A DNA stretch of 53,944 nt. It comes from an uncultured Rickettsiales bacterium (GTDB lineage Bacteria; Pseudomonadota; Alphaproteobacteria; Rickettsiales; Deianiraeaceae). Shown piece by piece: positions 44,889 to 53,225 of the stretch. The position numbers and the translations under genes were made by a program. The DNA is taken from assembly GCA_905480015.1 (NCBI GenBank), contig CAJQOT010000002.1, forward strand, positions 1 to 53,944, in the 5' to 3' direction. The notes below the pieces were generated by a model. That model ran no database searches. It was not told where the DNA came from and was given only the letters and a program-made list of their open reading frames with translations. Positions within the stretch are counted from its first letter, which is position 1. Every line of letters starts with the position of its first letter.

Positions 44889-45689
44889 CTACTTCTTCCT
44901 TCTTTGCATGTTTTGTCGAAGGCTGTCAGCAATTTGCTTATATTTTTCTGTGGAGCGAAGCTCTCTTTCCTTTGGCTGTTGTTTTAAAATTTTTCTTGCA
45001 TAGTTAAGGTTGGATTGTGTATCAATATTAATGGGCTTATCGGCGAAATCTACAATTGTGACATAAATAGACATATCATTTTCCAATGCACGCAACTGTT
45101 CAAGTTTTTCAAGTTTTTCAAGTGGAGATTCCTCTAAATTTATAAATTTTTCTAAAGACTGTGGAGTATAAGCATAAATGCCAATATGTTCAAAATATTC
45201 ATCTACATCATATGGAATTGGTTGACGAGAAAAGTACAATGCTCTTCCGTTTTTTGCAATAACAGGCTTAACACACGAAGCATCTTGTGCAATTTCTTTG
45301 TTAATTTTTATAGTTGCAGTGGAAATATCACCTCCTGTGTTTTTTAGCGTGTCTATTACTTGTTGAATAATTTGTGGATGAATATTTGGCACATCACCTT
45401 GTAAATTCACAATACAATCATATTCAGATCCAATTTGTTTGTAAGCATTCCATACCCTATCTGTGCCAGATGGAAGGTGGCTTGGGGTCATAAAAGTTTT
45501 TCCACCACAACTTTGAATAATATGTGCAATTTCATCATTATCGGTTGCTACAAATACATCGCCGCATTTTGCTGCCACAGCTGATTCATAACAGTGCTGT
45601 ACAAGTGTTTTGCCATTAATCATTGCAAGGGCTTTCCTTGGTAACCTTGTAGAGTCAATTCTAGAAGGTATAATGATTGCAGTTTTCAT
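44889..45689 (-). CDS. kdsB: 3-deoxy-manno-octulosonate cytidylyltransferase
   Basis: KdsB activates Kdo as CMP-Kdo for LPS inner core. Motifs are IIIPSRIDSTRLPRKALA (nucleotide loop), VFVATDNDEI, FMTPSHLPSGTDRVWNA, DCIVNLQGDVPNI, YFSRQPIPY, FEHIGIYAYT and the LE.LRALEN end. The C-terminal 30 residues are an extra basic tail. LEKLEKLEQL is encoded by a short CAAGTTTTT direct repeat. It overlaps cydB by 4 bases. It implies a Kdo-bearing LPS. Confidence 0.95.
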   Translation of the reverse strand: MKTAIIIPSRIDSTRLPRKALAMINGKTLVQHCYESAVAAKCGDVFVATDNDEIAHIIQSCGGKTFMTPSHLPSGTDRVWNAYKQIGSEYDCIVNLQGDVPNIHPQIIQQVIDTLKNTGGDISTATIKINKEIAQDASCVKPVIAKNGRALYFSRQPIPYDVDEYFEHIGIYAYTPQSLEKFINLEESPLEKLEKLEQLRALENDMSIYVTIVDFADKPINIDTQSNLNYARKILKQQPKERELRSTEKYKQIADSLRQNMQRRKK

Positions 45690-46690
45690 TGTGTATCAAA
45701 TAATTTATAGGAGCTTTTGCATTTTAGGGCATAATGTACATACCATGTATATAGAAACATTACTGGAAATGTACATAATGCAACAATTATTACTAATTTA
45801 TCTACCTGTGCTACGTTCGGAGCATTGTACACACCATGTGAAAAAGCTATTGCATATGGGTACATCATTATCACAATAATTACAAGAGCTATAATAAACA
45901 ATGTTATTGAAATTAGAAAGTGCAAAATACGATGTTGAAATTTTTGTGTGAATAAAACGCAAAATATACCAATATTAACAATATAAAGGACAATAATGGA
46001 AATTAACCTTATTTTGTGTTCAAGGATAAATATTGCAACATCAGGGCGTTGGTTGTATATAACTGGGGATACAAGAATGGATGTAATGCCTACAACAACA
46101 AGGAGATTCTGAAAAATTTTATGTAAACCAAGATAGAAAGATTTTTCCATTTTATACATCTGCCATGTTGTGCCAAAAATGGCGTATGCAATAGTTGTCA
46201 CAACTCCTGATATAATATTTACGGGGCGTAGAAAATTATCATTACTAAATGCGAATGGATCGTCTGTAATATTTATTCCAAAAATGACCGTAGCCAGCAT
46301 TACTCCTTGAGTAAACCCCACACCAACGGAGCTAAATGAAAAAATTCCAATCCATAGTGTTTTTTTCTTATCATATTTAACTTTGAATATAGCTTCAAAA
46401 GATACCCCTCTTAATACAAAAAAGAAAAGCATTAGTAGCAATGGAATATATAACGCGGTGATGGCTGTCCAGTATATTGTTGGAAATGCAACAAACAAAA
46501 GCCCAGTAGCGTAAATAAGCCATATTTCGTTTCCATCCCAAAATGGTATGATGGATTTTATCATTGGCGTTTGTCTTTCTTGTGGAACGAATGGCAGAAT
46601 GATTCCCGTCCCTAAGTCGGGTCCATCAAGTATAATATACAAAGCAAGGCTAAAAACCACCAAAAATGCTACAATGTGGACAATGCCCAT
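45686..46690 (-). CDS. cydB: Cytochrome bd ubiquinol oxidase subunit II
   Basis: CydB is the haem-free partner of CydA in the high-affinity quinol oxidase. The first span carries LDGPDLGTGIILPF and then PFWDGNEIWLIYATGLLFVAFPTIYW, which follows the family's PFWDGNEVWLV; about eight to nine membrane segments follow. From ATG 46690 it is 334 aa. The frame is open to TTG 46735 but the extra residues are not needed. cydA, its invariable partner, is not adjacent: kdsB follows on one side and a gene stub on the other, so the operon has been split. Confidence 0.85.
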   Translation of the reverse strand: MGIVHIVAFLVVFSLALYIILDGPDLGTGIILPFVPQERQTPMIKSIIPFWDGNEIWLIYATGLLFVAFPTIYWTAITALYIPLLLMLFFFVLRGVSFEAIFKVKYDKKKTLWIGIFSFSSVGVGFTQGVMLATVIFGINITDDPFAFSNDNFLRPVNIISGVVTTIAYAIFGTTWQMYKMEKSFYLGLHKIFQNLLVVVGITSILVSPVIYNQRPDVAIFILEHKIRLISIIVLYIVNIGIFCVLFTQKFQHRILHFLISITLFIIALVIIVIMMYPYAIAFSHGVYNAPNVAQVDKLVIIVALCTFPVMFLYTWYVHYALKCKSSYKLFDTQ

Positions 46691-46840
46691 ATAACGATAA
46701 AAAATATTAATATATTTATATAAGCAAGAAATCAAGCATTTTCTAGATATTTGGACTGCCTATGAATCTCTTTGACTTTTTTACAATTTCTCATATTCCA
46801 GCTTGCAATGGTAAGAATTTTTTGCAAACAAAGCACGATA

Positions 46841-46963
46841 AATGATGTGACGCTGCTTATACAGGGAAAAATGCATCGTAATATAATAAAAATGATAGAA
46901 GAGTATAAAGATATATTTCCTAATATTATTGTCTCCACATGGAAAGAATGTATCAACAATTAG
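46841..46963 (+). pseudogene. Truncated WavE-like polysaccharide biosynthesis gene stub
   Basis: The plus-strand translation NDVTLLIQGKMHRNIIKMIEE then YKDIFPNIIVSTWKE resembles the start of WavE-family LPS core proteins (pattern D(I/V)T..IQG......I..Y...FPN..I(V/L)STW). The reading frame stops after 40 residues, whereas the family is about 300 aa long, so this is only the first tenth. The frame is open back to 46772 but those residues look unrelated. It points toward the neighbouring sugar cassette, to which it may once have belonged. Confidence 0.45.
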
Positions 46964-46968
46964 AGATA

Positions 46969-47697
46969 TTAAACCGAAGAGATGGTTTTTTTAATATAAC
47001 TGTTTAAATCGTCAGGTGTGCCTATGCCGTTCATTTGTGATTTCTCAATGTTGTAAATTCCAATTTTTGCACCATCTTTAATTGCATAGTTGTAAACTGG
47101 GCAAACATAAAATTCGTTGCTCACTCTTTCATTGTTGGCAATCATATCAATTGCAGCATTGATGAATAAATTTCCCGAAGAAAACCAATATATTCCAACG
47201 GTAGCATAGTTTGAAATTACTTCCTTTTCACGCACCTGCGTAACAAGACCGTTACTGTCTAGCTTTGCATATGACCATTTTTTATCGTTATCTTCAAATG
47301 TCATTATGTTGCCCTCAAGTTTGCGATTTTGTGCATCTTCAACGAAATTATGAATTCCTCCGTCGACAATTTGATCAACATTTGCAATAAGAAGTGGAGT
47401 TGCACTTTGAATAAACTTCCGTGCCAAAAGCACTGTGCAACATGCTCCTTCTGTAACTTGCTTAATAGGCACAATTTCAATATTATACTTTTGTGACACT
47501 TCTTCAATGTCATTTGAATGCTCTTGAATATGCTCTTCACGCAATAGTACAATGTACCGTGCATTTTGAATATGAAGGTTTGCAATGGCGTGCTCAAGCA
47601 TTGTTTTCCCATTGAATTTTATAAATGGTTTTGGGTCTGTGTATCCAGCATTAGAGAATCTACTTCCCAAGCCTGCTGCGGGAATAATAATATTCAC
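46969..47697 (-). CDS. Sugar-phosphate nucleotidyltransferase
   Basis: The 242-residue GT-A-like nucleotidyltransferase has IIIPAAGLGSRFSNAGYTDPKPFI.FNGKTMLEHAI (the GxGxR...K signature, residues 4-35), VTEGACCTVLLAR, IANVDQIVDGG in the metal-Asp place, and VGIYWFSSG. It makes an NDP-sugar or related activated group for a surface polymer; the nucleotide and sugar cannot be read. It is the last of four overlapping genes (49839 to 46969) that form one cassette, and is paralogous to the gene before it. Confidence 0.8.
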   Translation of the reverse strand: MNIIIPAAGLGSRFSNAGYTDPKPFIKFNGKTMLEHAIANLHIQNARYIVLLREEHIQEHSNDIEEVSQKYNIEIVPIKQVTEGACCTVLLARKFIQSATPLLIANVDQIVDGGIHNFVEDAQNRKLEGNIMTFEDNDKKWSYAKLDSNGLVTQVREKEVISNYATVGIYWFSSGNLFINAAIDMIANNERVSNEFYVCPVYNYAIKDGAKIGIYNIEKSQMNGIGTPDDLNSYIKKTISSV

Positions 47698-48398
47698 TGT
47701 GTTAAGATAAAAGTTTTAAAGTGCTCAATATCTTCGTTTCGCTTGAAGTAAAAGTATTGCTCTCTTTTGATTGTAAATGATATAATCTGTTTTTTATGCA
47801 AAAGCATTTCATTGTAACATGGTGCAAGATAGAATATATTATTTACGGCATTATTATTGCGAATTGTCTCCATTGCGGAATGGATATAGTCTGTACCTTT
47901 TTTAAAGAAGTAGCAACCTGCGGTTGCATTATGACTAATAATATCTTTTTCTGCAACATACTGTATAAATCCGTCTGGTGATATATCAGCATAAGACCAC
48001 CCAGATGCGAAAGATTGAAAAGTGACAATACCACCGTCGTAATTGATGGAATATGATATAAAATCTTCAAGGTTAACATCTAGATATTGCAAACCATTGA
48101 CAATAAGTAGTGGGTTATTATTGTTAATGTGATGAATCGCAAGCAATGAACTACACAATGCTCCCTTTGTTTGTGCGGCGGTGTTTACAATTTTTGATTG
48201 AGGCGCAAGAAGTTTGATAATTTTTTGAAATGTTTTGTTTGTGTCATCTTGTAATACGAATATTAAATCCCCTTCAATATCCTTATGTTTGTTGACAATC
48301 TTCTGTAATATTGTTTGCCCGTTGTATTCGTAAAGCAATAAAGGTTTACCTTGGTATTGGAGACTTTGCACATCACCCATTAATATTAAGACATTCAT
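47694..48398 (-). CDS. Divergent nucleotidyltransferase-like protein (paralogue, nucleotide loop lost)
   Basis: The 234-residue product follows the neighbouring nucleotidyltransferase in layout: NGQTILQKIV for NGKTMLEHAI, TKGALCSSLLAI for TEGACCTVLLAR, NPLLIVNGLQYLDV for TPLLIANVDQIVDG, SYADISPDGFI for SYAKLDSNGLV, AGCYFFKKG for VGIYWFSSG. But the N-terminal GxGxR loop is replaced by MGDVQSLQYQGKPLL and the metal-binding VDQ by GLQ. It has probably lost normal catalysis and may be a regulatory or scaffold partner. It overlaps both neighbours by 4 bases. Confidence 0.6.
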   Translation of the reverse strand: MNVLILMGDVQSLQYQGKPLLLYEYNGQTILQKIVNKHKDIEGDLIFVLQDDTNKTFQKIIKLLAPQSKIVNTAAQTKGALCSSLLAIHHINNNNPLLIVNGLQYLDVNLEDFISYSINYDGGIVTFQSFASGWSYADISPDGFIQYVAEKDIISHNATAGCYFFKKGTDYIHSAMETIRNNNAVNNIFYLAPCYNEMLLHKKQIISFTIKREQYFYFKRNEDIEHFKTFILTQ

Positions 48399-49009
48399 AG
48401 TGTTTTGATATAATTCATAATGTTGTTGTATGTTACATCCTTGATATGTTGTACTTCAAAAACATTTGCACCGGCTTTTGTGGCAGCAGTAATGCCGTTA
48501 ATATTGTCTTCTACAACCACACATTCTTTGGGCTGTAGTTGAAGCTTTTCAATTGCTTTTGTATATATTTCAGGGTCAGGTTTTGCCTTTGTAACATCTT
48601 GATTGCTAAGCATAAAGTCAAAATATTCAGTCAGACGAGACTTCTTCATTATTATTTCAATTGTATCACGAATTGAATTTGAGCAAAGTGCAAGTTTGTA
48701 TCCATTTGCCTTTAAGTTACTTAAGGCGTAGCGGTGTAAAAATACTGGTCTACATTTTTCATGTACAATGTCCATTGTATACACTTGTTTCATTTCGTTA
48801 ATTAAACCGTGTAATTCTACTGGCAATCCAACTTTTTCTGTTAACCCTTTCAATTTATCTTTTGTTGGAAGTCCGTCGTAAGTTTGTATATGTTCTGCCG
48901 TTGAAATGTTGTATCCAAATATAGACAATGCCTTGTTAAGTGCATCGTAATGCCATTCTTTAGCATCAATTAAAACGCCGTCCATATCAAAAATTACTGC
49001 CTTGATCAT
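48395..49009 (-). CDS. HAD-superfamily phosphatase (beta-phosphoglucomutase-like)
   Basis: The 204-residue protein has all HAD motifs: I, VIFDMDGVLID with nucleophile Asp; II, LALCSNSIR; III and IV, KAKPDPEIYTKA then VVEDNINGITAATKAGA. The cap domain is helical and GLPTKDKL near residue 45 matches beta-PGM-like enzymes. It probably removes phosphate from, or isomerises, the sugar phosphate used by the nucleotidyltransferase in this cassette. ATG 49009 overlaps the upstream stop; a TTG 15 bases upstream is less likely. Confidence 0.85.
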   Translation of the reverse strand: MIKAVIFDMDGVLIDAKEWHYDALNKALSIFGYNISTAEHIQTYDGLPTKDKLKGLTEKVGLPVELHGLINEMKQVYTMDIVHEKCRPVFLHRYALSNLKANGYKLALCSNSIRDTIEIIMKKSRLTEYFDFMLSNQDVTKAKPDPEIYTKAIEKLQLQPKECVVVEDNINGITAATKAGANVFEVQHIKDVTYNNIMNYIKTL

Positions 49010-49839
49010 AAAAATTTTGAACAATTGTATAAGTTTGCGTCAATCATAAAGTATTTATGCATAAGGTGATTATTAATTCCTTCATTAACTTTGTATTGAT
49101 ACATTTTCCTACATTTTTCTTTTTTAAAGTATTCATTGCTAAATTCATCGTCGGCGTTGCTGTCAATTATACCATTTGCTATTGCCTGTAAATAAGCACT
49201 GTTTGGCTGAAAATACTGAAGAGATTTATCGTACATTGTGGAAAGAGCATCGATATTTTTGCTTGAAGAGTAAAACCATTGGTCTGCATACCCACAATTT
49301 AATTGATTCCACATTGCAGTGTAAATGTAGTGCATATTAAGGTATGGATTGAATGTTATATGAGACACTCTATAAGGTTGTTTTCCATTGTATTTATCAA
49401 TTTGAGCTAGGTCAAACCTACATACAATAACAACATCGTAGGTAAAGTTATTTGCTTTTTCGTGTTCTTGCTTAAGTACAATTGCCTGTTTGCGATTATA
49501 AAAAAAATTCAATGAATTTGCAACAGTGCGGAATTGTTCTCTTTCTTTGTTTTGAAAAATTTCTTCATTAATACCGTTTTCTTGTATAATTTGGGAGAAA
49601 TCTTTAGGGTTTTCAAATTTATATTTTGTTGTATTGCGATATTTTTCTAAAATATGCTCCTTCATTGAAGGCTCTTGTGAATAAATGAAAACATCAGCTT
49701 TATGAGAGAGAATTTGTTTCTTTATGTACTTGTGTCCATCATCTCCTGAGTGCGTGGAAAATCTATTGTTGTATCTTCCATACAAACAAAGGGCAATTTT
49801 TAACTTTTGTTTTTTCCTCCAAAAGAACACATTTTGCAT
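49006..49839 (-). CDS. Putative glycosyltransferase of a capsule-cassette family
   Basis: The 277-residue protein begins IALCLYGRYNNRFSTHSGDDGHKYIK and contains ADVFIYSQEP, FRTVANSLNFFYNRKQA, YDVVIVCRFDLAQID, and AMWNQLNCGYADQWFYSSS. I recognise these as features of proteins repeatedly found beside nucleotidyltransferases and HAD phosphatases in capsule loci, but not of a biochemically named family. VVIVCRFDL may be the DxD-like site. It has no signal peptide or span. It leads the four-gene cassette. Confidence 0.55.
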   Translation of the reverse strand: MQNVFFWRKKQKLKIALCLYGRYNNRFSTHSGDDGHKYIKKQILSHKADVFIYSQEPSMKEHILEKYRNTTKYKFENPKDFSQIIQENGINEEIFQNKEREQFRTVANSLNFFYNRKQAIVLKQEHEKANNFTYDVVIVCRFDLAQIDKYNGKQPYRVSHITFNPYLNMHYIYTAMWNQLNCGYADQWFYSSSKNIDALSTMYDKSLQYFQPNSAYLQAIANGIIDSNADDEFSNEYFKKEKCRKMYQYKVNEGINNHLMHKYFMIDANLYNCSKFL

Positions 49840-50191
49840 TGTATGAATAATATTTTAAGAAAAATACCTAATGAGTAATGTATAAAAAAACAAGGTTATT
49901 TTATCATCACATCTACATTAAATATTTTGAATAAAAGCACGAGGTATATGTTTTATAAATTTTTCAATACCCTATGAGTAGTGAGAGATTTTGCCATAAT
50001 TATGCTAAATAACCTCCCATTTTTCATTAAAAAAAGCACATATTTTAAAACACTTTTCCTTAAAATGGAGTATATTTATGGAGTTTTAAAAACTAATTGA
50101 TTTGCTATAACACTTACTTTTTCTGGGTATAAAAAGTCTTGACATTGCAATTTGTATTACATCACTTTGTGTAAGTTATTTTCCTCACTAT
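49840..50191. other. Intergenic region before ompH
   Basis: About 350 AT-rich bases between divergent genes. A TTGACA at 50139-50144 is a -35 candidate for ompH, but no well-spaced -10 follows. No RNA gene or repeat is seen. Confidence 0.4.
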
Positions 50192-50710
50192 ATGAGATTT
50201 ATATTCGCATTCCTATGCTTATCGTTCTTTGCTGTTGCTAAAGATAAAGGTATAGCAGTTGTCAATTATCAAAAACTTGAAGAAAAGTCAACGGTAATGC
50301 AGTCTGTTTTAGACCAAATTAAAGATAAACAACAAAAATTGCAAAAAGATGTTGTTAAAATACAAAAAAGAATTCAAAAAAAAGTTGAAGATTTAGAAAA
50401 ATCTGCGTCTGTTTTGTCGGCAAAAGCTTTACAAGTAAAAAAGCTTAATCTTCAAAAGGAGCTTGTTCAAACTGATGAAAACTTGAAAAATGAAGGTGCA
50501 AGGCTTGAGAATATTAAAAATCAAACAATGCTCGAAATTAATAAACATATCAAAGACGTAGTACATGCAGTGGCAAAAAGCAAAGGTTACGATCTGGTGA
50601 TATCGGAAGTTGCAACGGTTTATTATCATCAAAAATATGATATTACAGACATTGTTATTAAAGAGTTTGACAAACAAAAGCCCATTAAAATTAACTGGGA
50701 TAAAAAGTGA
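50192..50710 (+). CDS. OmpH/Skp-family periplasmic chaperone
   Basis: The 172-residue protein has a signal peptide (MRFIFAFLCLSFFAVA), a short beta start (GIAVVNYQKLEEKS; family IAVVD...) and a long coiled coil (about residues 45-125, rich in K, Q, E and L), ending in a small beta tip with YDLVISE. This is the Skp tentacle fold, which carries unfolded outer-membrane proteins through the periplasm. It precedes lpxD with a 4-base overlap, the usual bamA-skp-lpxD order with bamA absent here. Confidence 0.85.
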   Translation: MRFIFAFLCLSFFAVAKDKGIAVVNYQKLEEKSTVMQSVLDQIKDKQQKLQKDVVKIQKRIQKKVEDLEKSASVLSAKALQVKKLNLQKELVQTDENLKNEGARLENIKNQTMLEINKHIKDVVHAVAKSKGYDLVISEVATVYYHQKYDITDIVIKEFDKQKPIKINWDKK

Positions 50711-51684
50711 GAATTAAAAATACCTCACTTGGAGATATTGCAATTTTTGTTAATGCAACATTGCATAAATCTCATTCAAACTTAATTATATCGGATATTG
50801 CATCCATAGAAAATTCCACCGCATCATCAATTTCATTTTTTACAGGTGCATCTTCATATATAGACACTCTATCAAAAAGCTCTGTATGTGCTTGTTTTGT
50901 TAAAGAGAAAGATATTAATAGATTGCCAAGCGGTACTATTCCAGTTATCGTTTCAGACCCATACCTTGCAATTGCTCAAATTGTGCAAGAATACATTGGC
51001 AATGGCGAAAATATTGTAACAGATTTTACTGACAGTAAAATAAAAGGTATTTCTTCGCTGGCAACAGTTGCCAAAAGTGCCATTATTGGGGAAAATGTTA
51101 CTATAATGCCGTATGTATATATAGGGGAGGGCGTCATTATTGGTGACAATGTAACTTTATATAGCCATGTGTCCCTTGAATGCTGCTCTATTGGTGATGG
51201 AACTATTGTTCGCTCTGGTGCAAGGGTAGGGCATTCTGGTTTTGGGTTTGTTCCAAATATGCAAAATGGTGAGCATTTTACTGTGCCGCATGTTGCTCGT
51301 GCAATTATTGGGAAAAATGTTGATATAGGAATAAATAGCTGTATTGATAGAGGATTTCTTTCGGATACCGTCGTTGGCGATTATACAAAAATTGACAATC
51401 TAGTTCATATTGCCCACGGTGTGCGTATTGGTAGGTCGTGTTTTCTTGCTGGATGTGTTGGAGTTGCGGGAAGTGCAACAATTGGAAATTTTGTGATGAT
51501 TGGCGGGGGGTCGTGCGTGTCGGGCCATATCACAGTTGCGGACTATACACAAATTACAGGTATGTCTGGTGTTGTAAAAAGTATTACTCAGAAAGGTACT
51601 ACCATTGCTGGTATTCCAGCAGTGGAAACAACGCTGTGGAAAAAGATGCACATACTAGCGATGAGATCTATAAAGACCAAATAA
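50707..51684 (+). CDS. lpxD: UDP-3-O-(3-hydroxyacyl)glucosamine N-acyltransferase
   Basis: LpxD adds the second hydroxyacyl chain to lipid A precursors. After an N-terminal uridine-binding domain (1 to about 100), hexapeptide repeats form a left-handed helix (IIGENVTIMPYVYIGEGVIIGDNV and many more), with the catalytic histidine in KIDNLVHIAHGVRIG near residue 235. Length 325 aa is normal. The start is GTG at 50707, overlapping the ompH stop. With kdsB it shows that the cell makes lipid A and Kdo. Confidence 0.95.
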   Translation: MRIKNTSLGDIAIFVNATLHKSHSNLIISDIASIENSTASSISFFTGASSYIDTLSKSSVCACFVKEKDINRLPSGTIPVIVSDPYLAIAQIVQEYIGNGENIVTDFTDSKIKGISSLATVAKSAIIGENVTIMPYVYIGEGVIIGDNVTLYSHVSLECCSIGDGTIVRSGARVGHSGFGFVPNMQNGEHFTVPHVARAIIGKNVDIGINSCIDRGFLSDTVVGDYTKIDNLVHIAHGVRIGRSCFLAGCVGVAGSATIGNFVMIGGGSCVSGHITVADYTQITGMSGVVKSITQKGTTIAGIPAVETTLWKKMHILAMRSIKTK

Positions 51685-51709
51685 AAACTAATTGAACCTC
51701 CTATTGTTC

Positions 51710-52432
51710 TTAAATAAAACGACACTTTGCTAAATCTTGTTGGTGTGTATTTTTTAACCTTTGAATATTCTCCTCTAGTAATGTTAGCAAAAATTCATCT
51801 TCCGCATTTTCCCTTGATACCAAGAAGTCATCTTGTGATATTTGTGCTATTAGTTTATAAGCGTTGCAAATGTCGCCGTTATCTTTCAAATAAAACCCTG
51901 CTAGTGATTTTGCCCACATTGGGATGTCGCGCTCTTTTATCAATATTTTACCAATGTTTTGTAATTTATTACCTGAAATTTCTGGGTTTTTATAGTAAAT
52001 ATATGCCGATGTAGTGAGAAGTCTCCAGTGTTTAGTGGGATCTTTGCTTGCATAGTCGGTAATGTAGTCTGCAATAATTTTTGAATTCATTGGGTTGTTA
52101 GTTATAGCATAATAATATGCTGCCATAAATGGAATGTAATGAGACTTTGCATCCATTTTATCTAATGCTTTTAGCCATCTTTCAATTCTAGTGTAGTCGA
52201 GGTTATTAATATTAGTATAGTGACCAAGTTTGTCACCTGCATTTTGTAGGCTGAAGGCAAGTTTACGGTATAAAAATTGTTTATCACCAAAAGAAAAAGC
52301 ATTAATTTCTATTTGTGTTGGTGGGTATGGTGTAATAATAAAAGTTGGTTTTATTTCATGTGCAAGCCACCAAAGTATTATTTGTACTAAAAAAACTATA
52401 TACAAAAGAATGTTTTGCTTTTTTTTAATCAT
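51710..52432 (-). CDS. Membrane-anchored hypothetical protein next to an ABC permease
   Basis: The 240-residue product has one N-terminal transmembrane segment (ILLYIVFLVQIILWWLA, about residues 9-25) and an extracytoplasmic helical remainder with repeated helix pairs (FMAAYYYAITNNP, HWRLLTTSAYIYYKNPE, WAKSLAGFYLKDNGDICNAYKLI), suggestive of TPR-like folding. I do not recognise the family by name. Its ATG overlaps the stop of the ABC permease gene by 4 bases (ATGA), so it is very likely an accessory to that transporter. Confidence 0.6.
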   Translation of the reverse strand: MIKKKQNILLYIVFLVQIILWWLAHEIKPTFIITPYPPTQIEINAFSFGDKQFLYRKLAFSLQNAGDKLGHYTNINNLDYTRIERWLKALDKMDAKSHYIPFMAAYYYAITNNPMNSKIIADYITDYASKDPTKHWRLLTTSAYIYYKNPEISGNKLQNIGKILIKERDIPMWAKSLAGFYLKDNGDICNAYKLIAQISQDDFLVSRENAEDEFLLTLLEENIQRLKNTHQQDLAKCRFI

Positions 52433-53193
52433 AGACTTTTTTTGTTAAAATCAACAATGCAAGCAAGAATAATAAGGGAAATATAAACTACGGGTTGTAG
52501 CATGATTAACCATAAATTTTGAATGGGATCGCTGTATATTAACCATGTTGATTGAGACATTAAGTCTATCCGTGGAAAAAAAACAGATAGGGGAATTGTT
52601 ATGGTTTTGACAATGCCAATAAATGAAAAATTCTGTACACCAACGGTAATTGCTGAAATAATAAACCCTATTGAGCGGGATATAATGTATAATATTGTTG
52701 CAAACAGCACCGAAACCATTGCATGTGCAAGCATAATGGAGAAAAATATTGTAATTGTGGTGGAAATCATTACTTCTAAAAACAAACTTATAGACCACAT
52801 GAGCATATGAAAGTGTGGTATAATTGACCAAAATGATAGTTGTAATATTATTCCCGCCATTAAAGACAGCATAAATACAAGAATTGCATTTGCAAATACA
52901 ATGGACAAAATTAATTTATACCTTGGAATTGGTCCTGCGAGAAGTGTTTCTATTTCACGGTTTTGTATCATTTTTGTAATGAAAAACGCATTGAAAATGA
53001 TAAACCCGTAAACAAACACAAGGCGAAATGCTCCAGATGCATACACGATTGACATCTGCTCTTTTTCGTATGCGGCAGTTGAGCCTAAAAATAATGATAC
53101 AACAAATGTTATGATGGAACATATTGCCACCACAAGGAAAATTTTATCCCTTCTTGCACACTGAAGGATGTATAGTATGAGGGGCTTTATCAT
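52429..53193 (-). CDS. ABC-2 type transporter permease
   Basis: The 254-residue membrane protein has six hydrophobic segments and the ABC-2 (NosY/CcmB-like) landmarks: REIETLLAGPIPRYKLILS after the second span, a long central TTITIFFSIMLAHAMVSVLFA and ISRSIGF segment, and FPRIDLMSQSTWLIY. It would export a substrate, possibly a lipid or glycan, with a cytoplasmic ATPase. No intact ATPase gene is in the window. I chose Met at 53193; a GTG at 53241 would overlap aroA. The order aroA / permease / anchored partner is one transcript. Confidence 0.75.
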   Translation of the reverse strand: MIKPLILYILQCARRDKIFLVVAICSIITFVVSLFLGSTAAYEKEQMSIVYASGAFRLVFVYGFIIFNAFFITKMIQNREIETLLAGPIPRYKLILSIVFANAILVFMLSLMAGIILQLSFWSIIPHFHMLMWSISLFLEVMISTTITIFFSIMLAHAMVSVLFATILYIISRSIGFIISAITVGVQNFSFIGIVKTITIPLSVFFPRIDLMSQSTWLIYSDPIQNLWLIMLQPVVYISLIILACIVDFNKKSL

Positions 53194-53225
53194 GATTTTC
53201 TTTATAATAAAATGTTTATCTAAAT

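Noticed and set aside
45095-45125. CAAGTTTTT repeat as a regulatory or phase-variation tract in kdsB
   Set aside because: Only about three 9-base units in frame encoding LEKLEKLEQL; changes in number would keep the frame, so no on/off switching is expected.
46732-46959. Minus-strand 75-codon frame upstream of cydB as a separate membrane protein
   Set aside because: Composition is Ile/Ser/Cys-rich with no family pattern, and the plus strand there carries a WavE-like translation.
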